Of a stretch of 28,846 bases of DNA, positions 23,490 through 28,846 are shown in pieces. Made by a program: the position numbers and the translations under genes. Numbering within the stretch: the stretch's first letter is position 1; every line of letters starts with the position of its first letter. This DNA is from Bugula neritina (lineage: Eukaryota; Bryozoa; Gymnolaemata; Cheilostomatida; Bugulidae). The stretch is from assembly GCA_964035545.1 (NCBI GenBank), contig CAXIUT010000130.1:1-28846 (forward strand). Direction: 5' to 3'. Below the pieces are notes generated by a model. It had not been told where the DNA came from. It worked only from the letters and a program-made list of their open reading frames with translations, and searched no databases.

Positions 23490-25687
23490 TCAGTTGATAT
23501 CGATTTCTTATTATTCTTCTTTGGGCGTCAGTAAGTTGACCCAATAGTATTCCCACTCATCATATTGCTATTTATTATCGACCAATTAAGCCAATTATAG
23601 TAGATCTCTAATGCAACATCCTTATAGTAGGACTCCTACCTTTCTTACCACCTCATCTCTAATCTTATACTTCTATTTCAACATTGCTTGTATCTACTAT
23701 TTTTCTAATGTCCCTACAGCTATTCTAAATTATAGATGTGGTACTTGATGTCGAAGCGAGAGGTGAGGTCAAGTTGCTGCATGTTGTAGAAACAAGAAGT
23801 AGTGCCGATGAGTAGTAGTTTGCTTTACTATTTAGGTGGGGCTTTTTACAATAAAAGTAGAAGTGCTTGCAGCATGTTATTGGAGAATCTTCTGCCAATG
23901 GCTGAGTAGTCTATTAATCTTTAAATTTGGTCAATTACTATACAGGCATTGGTTGTCTTATAGGCATCTTAGAATACTTTACTGATGCTGCGGATCTTAT
24001 CGTGCTAGGTTTGACCTACTAAATTTTATGGAGAAATGATTTTAAGGTAGGAGTAAGAACGATGTTTAACAAAGTTGATGGCTATTGTGGTTTTGCCTGT
24101 TCCTGGTTTTCCATAAAGAATAACAGCTCTTTTGGAATTATTTGAGTGTTAGTTAAGTGCTGATGTTTAGAGTAGACTATTGGTTATTCTATCAAAGCTT
24201 GGTCCGTAGTTGATTACTTTTTATCTGAAGTAGGCTCCGAATTTTTATTAATCTACTCCAAATTGAGGCTTTACTTACTCCAAAGCTTTAAGGAAATCTA
24301 CCATTTCCACTTTAAGTTTAGACTAGTCTATCATTAACTCTTTAGAAAAATCAAGAATGTTAGTCGTCCTGCTAATAGAATGAGATGAGGCACATTTAAC
24401 TAATGCTTATATTTATGCTCCTGTAAAATTTTTTGTCATTCTTGCCAACTCATCAAGATGGCAATTGGAATCTAGCAGATAGTTGTTTCTTAAATTCTTT
24501 GTATGAATTTTTAATATTTGATGTCTTCCTTCTGTATTAGGCAACTTCACCTCAATATGAACTTAAAATCTTCCTGGTCTCAGAATAGCCTCATCAAGAA
24601 GGTCTTTTCTATTAGTCATACCGATGACAACTATATTATTCAAAGCCTATACTCCATCTATATTGGTCAGGAGTTGATTGACGACTTGATCACTGACTTG
24701 CTTGCCTACTCCTCCATGTACTCCTCTTTGCTTGCAGATAGCATCTATCTAGTCAAATACTATGATGTGTAGAGGACTTTTGTCTTTTAGCTTTTCCTAG
24801 TCTGCTCGAGCTTATGCAAATAACTTTCTAATATTTTATTATGACTAGCCTACAAATTTGCTGAATATTTAAGGTCCATTAACTATTTTTAGGTCTTTTA
24901 CACTTAGGGCTTGTGCTAGTTGTCTGGCAATAAGTGTTTTTCCTGTTCCTGGAGGACCATAGAGAAGTATGCCTTTGACATGTTTGATACCGAATCTTTT
25001 GACAGTTGATGTTTAGTATCTTCTGGATGCAAAGGTTCTTCTAAAGATATTGAAGAGTTCCTAATCGAGTCCTCCAATTCCCATATCTTCAATGGTGAAA
25101 TCAGGTCTAAATATATTATTTTAGTTGTTTTGCGTGGAGGTAGAGACAAATGATCCTTCTGCTGGTTTGAGATCAATTTGTGTTTCTGGGATAAGTTTTC
25201 CAAAGGAGCATTATTTTTTTTTACCATCTCCCATTATATTGAAACATCTGACTGCTTTAACACTGTATACAAAAGAACCGATATCAACATATTTGAGTTA
25301 TCCTAAATTGAAAAAACTTTATTTTTATTTTCTTCTAAGGGTTTAGACTACTTTCCAGGTTTAAACTTTTGTTTTTTAGGTGGCTCTTGGGATGACTTGA
25401 TCGAGTTATAGTTAGATATAAGACAAATCGTTATCGATTTAGAATTAATTAGCTAAAGGTTAAACTTTTATGTCTTTGCCGATATCAGTTCCAACAAAAG
25501 TTCTTAAATTTTTACTCATTCCTATTTTATTTTTTTAAATGTCATTGATAAAAGAACATTTGAGTATTTTTTTGTTAGAAATGCGGACATTGACTGTTTT
25601 TGTTGGATCTTTTGCAAGAGTAGATGGGAGGTAGACTGAGTTGTTCTTGGCTAGTTCGTTTGAGATGTTGCAAACTGTCAAATTCAT
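23490..25687 (-). CDS. NSF: NSF, N-ethylmaleimide-sensitive factor (Sec18-type AAA ATPase)
   Basis: 725 residues after one 20-nt intron at 23725-23744; family proteins are about 740. It disassembles SNARE complexes after membrane fusion, using ATP. The N domain (1-~200) is followed by AAA domain D1 with Walker A GPPGTGKT (244-251), the signature VNGPEIFSKFVGESEENIRK, Walker [16 protein letters not shown] (Glu313) and an ILRPGRF sensor region. D2 has a Walker A-like GKPGTGKT (526-533), [20 protein letters not shown] and LLKAPP. In D2 the motif is GKPGTGKT rather than the animal GPPHSGKT, and the Walker B-like DQIERL also differs. Glu codons in GPEI (TAA), VGES (TAG) and FDEID (TAG, 24749-24751) are reassigned codons at invariant positions. 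The C-terminal domain (about ALEKEEIQAML onward) matches after splicing. Confidence 0.95.
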
Positions 25688-25867
25688 ATACTCAGAATTG
25701 TAATATTATTATTAGATATTTCTTTAATAACCAAACCATAAAGAAAGAATATTAAAGCCATTTGTATGTTTAAAATATGAACATAAAATAATATTTTTTA
25801 AGGAGAAAATGGTAGAATTATTTTCAAAGTAACAGAAAATAGCATTTAGCAATTATAATACATATAG

Positions 25868-26642
25868 ATGAAAGCTCTAGAATTAAAAAATTACTTGAAA
25901 GAAGGCTATGGCACTGAATAGTTAGGTTCAGGTCATATCCTTCATAAGTACAAACTATGTACTTGATTAATAAAGCAGGGAGCAAGGGTATAACTACCTA
26001 AGATATTCCAACTCTAACTCAATAAATTAAAAAGTTATAAGATAGCAATAAAGAATAGAAATTAGTTTAACTTTCTCTTCTCCTATGTATAAAAAATATC
26101 ATTGAGATCATAACTCTATTGACTCGGTTGGTTGTAAGTATCTTACTCAAATAAAATGGTCAAACTTGAAACAACTTGAGATAGGGTATAATAAAATTGG
26201 TCCTGAAGGTTGTAAAGAACTCGTCAAAGAAAAGTGGTCATAGCTATAAGAACTAGATATAGGTATAAATATATATACAAAGGTGGCAATAATATAGGAG
26301 TTGAGGGCTGTATTTATCTGTCTCAATCTCTATGGAAAAAACTTGAGAAGTTATCTATTGGGAACAATAACATAGGTGCTTAAGGATGTCGATAGTTGTT
26401 GAAGGCTGACTGGCCTTGTTTACGGTAATTGTCTTTATGTAATTTATTGGTTAGAAAGGGGATAACAATTTGGAAGTTGAGGGATGTAGAGAGATGGTTA
26501 AGACGAAGTGGAAAAAATTATAAAAAGTGATGATATGTATATATGATCGAATGTAGGGACAAACAATATTGGAAGGCAGGGATATCAAATTCTGAAGAGA
26601 CATAATTGGAAAATATAGTGTTAACTGCAATTTAAAAACTGA
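25868..26642 (+). CDS. NLR-type leucine-rich repeat protein
   Basis: 225 residues after five introns: 25959-25975 (17 nt) and 26087-26106, 26263-26282, 26439-26458, 26537-26556 (all exactly 20 nt). Each intron restores repeat phase. The N-terminal 60 residues are a charged leader. Five to six ribonuclease-inhibitor-type repeats follow, of about 28 residues, with consensus W-x-x-L-x-x-L-x-I-x-x-N-x-I-G-x-E-G-C, for example WSNLKQLEIGYNKIGPEGC and LEKLSIGNNNIGAEGC. Such Trp-containing repeats are abundant in ciliate genomes, often behind kinase domains; no kinase is present here. Introns fall at similar places in successive repeats, suggesting repeat duplication with the intron. Function unknown; presumably protein binding. 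Confidence 0.75.
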
Positions 26643-26690
26643 TTCATTTGAGTAATTAGAGCTATTAAGTAAAATATATCTCTTTTAAAA

Positions 26691-27953
26691 TCAAGAACAA
26701 CTTGGCACACTGAAACCTTGGCATCCTTGCTCTAATATATCTCCTTTGCAAACAGCTACTCCATTCTAACATACAAAAGCTGGGAAGTAGTCGATAAACA
26801 AATTAGGGTCATCGAATTCTGAAGGGATTGAGGTCATTCTTTTATAGGCATCCATCAAATCTTAGTAAAATTGTCTTTAGTTAAAGACATAGTTAAAGGC
26901 TTGCTGAGCATTGTTTGAGAGAGGCATGTAGCTTGGGTCGACAGCGTGGCAATCAAAAAGAGTTGTGTTGGCTATCTGAGGACAGAATTTTCCAGGAGCA
27001 GTACCATCAGGACTAGCTGTAAAGGAGTGGTAGATACCCATGTCTACATTCATCATAATTCTGCCTGTTCCTGCATTGTTAGTTCTCTCACGAGTCCATT
27101 GAAGTTTATTAGTAGTAGGTGGTGCTGAGAAATGAACTTATTATCTATCACCTCCATTATTATCATTGAGTGATGAAGGTGTTTGAACCAAATTAAATCT
27201 TCTTCCTCCGAATCCAAGTTAGAACTCATACAGTCCATTGTTAATAACGTTTCTGTCTGCTCCTGCACCCCAAGGTCCTGAAAATCCTGAATTTTCTTGT
27301 TGTGCTGTTCCTGCATTATGCAGACCCAAAAGAGCCACCAAATCATATTCAGAGACAGCTCCTTTGAGTCCTGTAGTTATACCTTCCATAATGCTGATAG
27401 GAGAACTGGGGTCTGATGAAGTCCAGTTGGCTATTCCATCTGGAAAAATTCCTTCTAAGTCATCTTGAGAGGATTCAAAAGTATTGTTGAATCTTCCATA
27501 TTTAAAGGCTGAGAAAGTAGCTGGCCATGTTGGCAGAGTTCCAGTGCCTTGAGAGCCCCTTCTAATTCCCTTAACGAGAGCTCTCATTTAGCATAGAGCC
27601 CAAAAATCTGGTCTTGATAGAACATCCCTGAAGGGACTATTTCTATTATAATAGAGTCTATCCATTCTCCTGACAAAGTCTTAAAGACCTCTATTTTCTG
27701 TATTTTATAGATTTATTCTTCCATCGCATCCTCCCACACAATCATGAAATGCAGCCCTGTTGAATTTTCTAATTTGCAAAGGACCTCTTCCTCCAGGTTG
27801 ATCTGCTGGAAATATTTAATTATCAATCTATCTGAGCAGGCCATCCATGATTTCAGGAGTAATTGTGGCTGAAATGATAGATGATAAAGCACTTGTAGCT
27901 AGGATGAGTATCAAAAGAACTTTGATGAGACTTTAGTTTGTTTTTTGCATCAT
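26691..27953 (-). CDS. secreted haem peroxidase (plant/fungal superfamily)
   Basis: 420 residues, intron-free. A hydrophobic signal peptide (KVLLILILATSALSSIISAT, residues 11-30) marks it as secreted or vesicular. The distal haem site RAAFHDCVGGCDGRINL carries Arg66 and His70, with the Ca-binding Asp71 and the GCDG loop. The proximal site is LVALLGLHNAG with His212. The downstream half is rich in aromatic residues and Cys (FCPQIANTTLFDC, FVCENGVAVC, GCQGFSVPSC), suggesting disulphides. It uses H2O2 to oxidise donors; the natural substrate cannot be read from sequence. The haem-pocket pattern fits class II/III-type secreted enzymes better than cytochrome c peroxidase. Few reassigned codons are used and the gene is visibly less AT-rich than its neighbours. 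Confidence 0.85.
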
Positions 27954-28575
27954 GATATTGAATAAATTATATTTTTTTTGGAAAGATTTAGTGGATAAAT
28001 AATGAAAAGCTTTAATGGTTTAATTGTAAAAAAAGGTAGTTTGATGTTTGAATTTCTATTTGTAAAAGTTTTATTAAAATAACGTTCTATTTAAGACTAA
28101 TTTTTGAGGATTAAGCTGAAATAATAAAATGAAGATTCTCAAAAAAACTAATATTATGATTAAATTGCTACAAAAATTAGATTTTGGTGAATATTCTAAT
28201 ATATTTAGAGTTTTACATCAAAAACATCGTTAGTAAAAATAGCATTATCAATAAAACTTTTTATTTTTTTATAATTAGACAATAGTATAGTCTATAATGA
28301 GATTTTGATGAGTAAATATAGCAATTAATCTGAGAATTGATATTTATTTTTAAATAATTTGAATAGTTAAAGAGAGAGCATATAATGCGTTACTCATAAA
28401 ACAAAAAATAAAATATGTTAAAGATGATGCAGATAGGTGTATTTAGACATATTTTATGATTTCTATCAATTTTAGAACTTAATTTAATTATTTATTTTTA
28501 ATGAGGGCTGATTAAAATATTCATTTATTAGGATAAAATTGATAATATTTGACTGTAAAATATATATTTATTGAT
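27954..28575. other. AT-rich subtelomeric region, no gene seen
   Basis: 622 bp with long A and T runs and no frame worth reporting. It includes the upstream region of the peroxidase gene and ends directly at the internal GGGGTT block. Confidence 0.6.
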
Positions 28576-28644
28576 GGGGTTGGGGTTGGGGTTGGGGTTG
28601 GGGTTGGGGTTGGGGTTGGGGTTGGGGTTGGGGTTGGGGTTGGG
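28576..28644. repeat. internal telomere-repeat block, (GGGGTT)n
   Basis: Eleven perfect GGGGTT units plus GGG, 69 nt, in the same orientation as the chromosome-end telomere and preceded by TTTATTGAT. It ends abruptly in GGGATTATC. Unique AT-rich sequence of 133 bp follows before the real end. Confidence 0.97.
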
Positions 28645-28777
28645 ATTATCAATATATTTTGATAAAATATCTATCTTAACTTACTTATATAATATTTTAA
28701 TAGTAACATTATTTCTTTAATCAATTTTATTTTAATTATATATTTATTATTTTGATAAAATATGAAACGTAGTCATA
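28645..28777. other. 133-bp unique spacer between two telomere blocks
   Basis: AT-rich, no frame. It contains a 15-bp direct repeat, ATTTTGATAAAATAT, at 28656-28670 and 28749-28763, one copy near each telomere-adjacent edge. Confidence 0.8.
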
Positions 28778-28846
28778 GGGGTTGGGGTTGGGGTTGGGGT
28801 TGGGGTTGGGGTTGGGGTTGGGGTTGGGGTTGGGGTTGGGGTTGGG
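28778..28846. repeat. right telomere, (GGGGTT)n
   Basis: Eleven GGGGTT units plus GGG, 69 nt to the last base, in the orientation expected of a right chromosome end. It follows AGTCATA. Confidence 0.98.

Noticed and set aside
27238-27468. 76-residue plus-strand ORF
   Set aside because: Antisense to the peroxidase gene.

Overview
This window reads as one complete, gene-dense ciliate macronuclear chromosome. It starts with a (CCCCAA)n telomere at 1-99 and ends with (GGGGTT)n at 28778-28846. A second GGGGTT block lies inside the right end at 28576-28644.

The genes only read through if TGA is the sole stop codon and both TAA and TAG are sense. Conserved motifs show that TAA and TAG stand for glutamate, not the glutamine used by Tetrahymena and Paramecium: the Nudix box of DCP2, GPEI / VGESE / FDEID of NSF, PTREL of a DEAD-box helicase and KIEQL of EB1. 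This is the peritrich nuclear code (NCBI table 30), so a peritrich ciliate (Vorticella / Carchesium / Campanella relatives) is the most likely source; the species cannot be told. Nearly all coding sequence looks broken under the standard code. All proteins below are read with TAA/TAG = Glu. Most introns are tiny, with a mode of exactly 20 nt (GT...AG), and removing them restores frame.

Layout from left to right. SPAG1-like TPR protein (+); a small membrane protein (+); TRAPPC8-like trafficking subunit (+); Kelch protein (+); two membrane proteins (-); a 1413-residue Glu-rich MORN-repeat protein (-); DCP2 decapping enzyme (+); DDX47/Rrp3-type helicase (-); EB1 (-); a charged orphan (-); a small protein resembling the TDP-43 N-terminal domain (+); an intron-riddled orphan gene (+, 18.7-21.4 kb); a short type I membrane protein (+); LRRC23-like and LRRC72-like leucine-rich repeat proteins (+); NSF (-); an NLR-type leucine-rich repeat protein (+); a secreted haem peroxidase (-); then AT-rich subtelomeric DNA.

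The genes do not form one pathway. Several have cilium or microtubule relatives (SPAG1, LRRC23, LRRC72, EB1, perhaps MORN), two act in membrane traffic (TRAPPC8, NSF) and two in RNA metabolism (DCP2, helicase). Intergenic gaps are mostly 20-180 bp. I saw no rRNA, tRNA, CRISPR array or recognisable transposon, but I did no covariance-model search.
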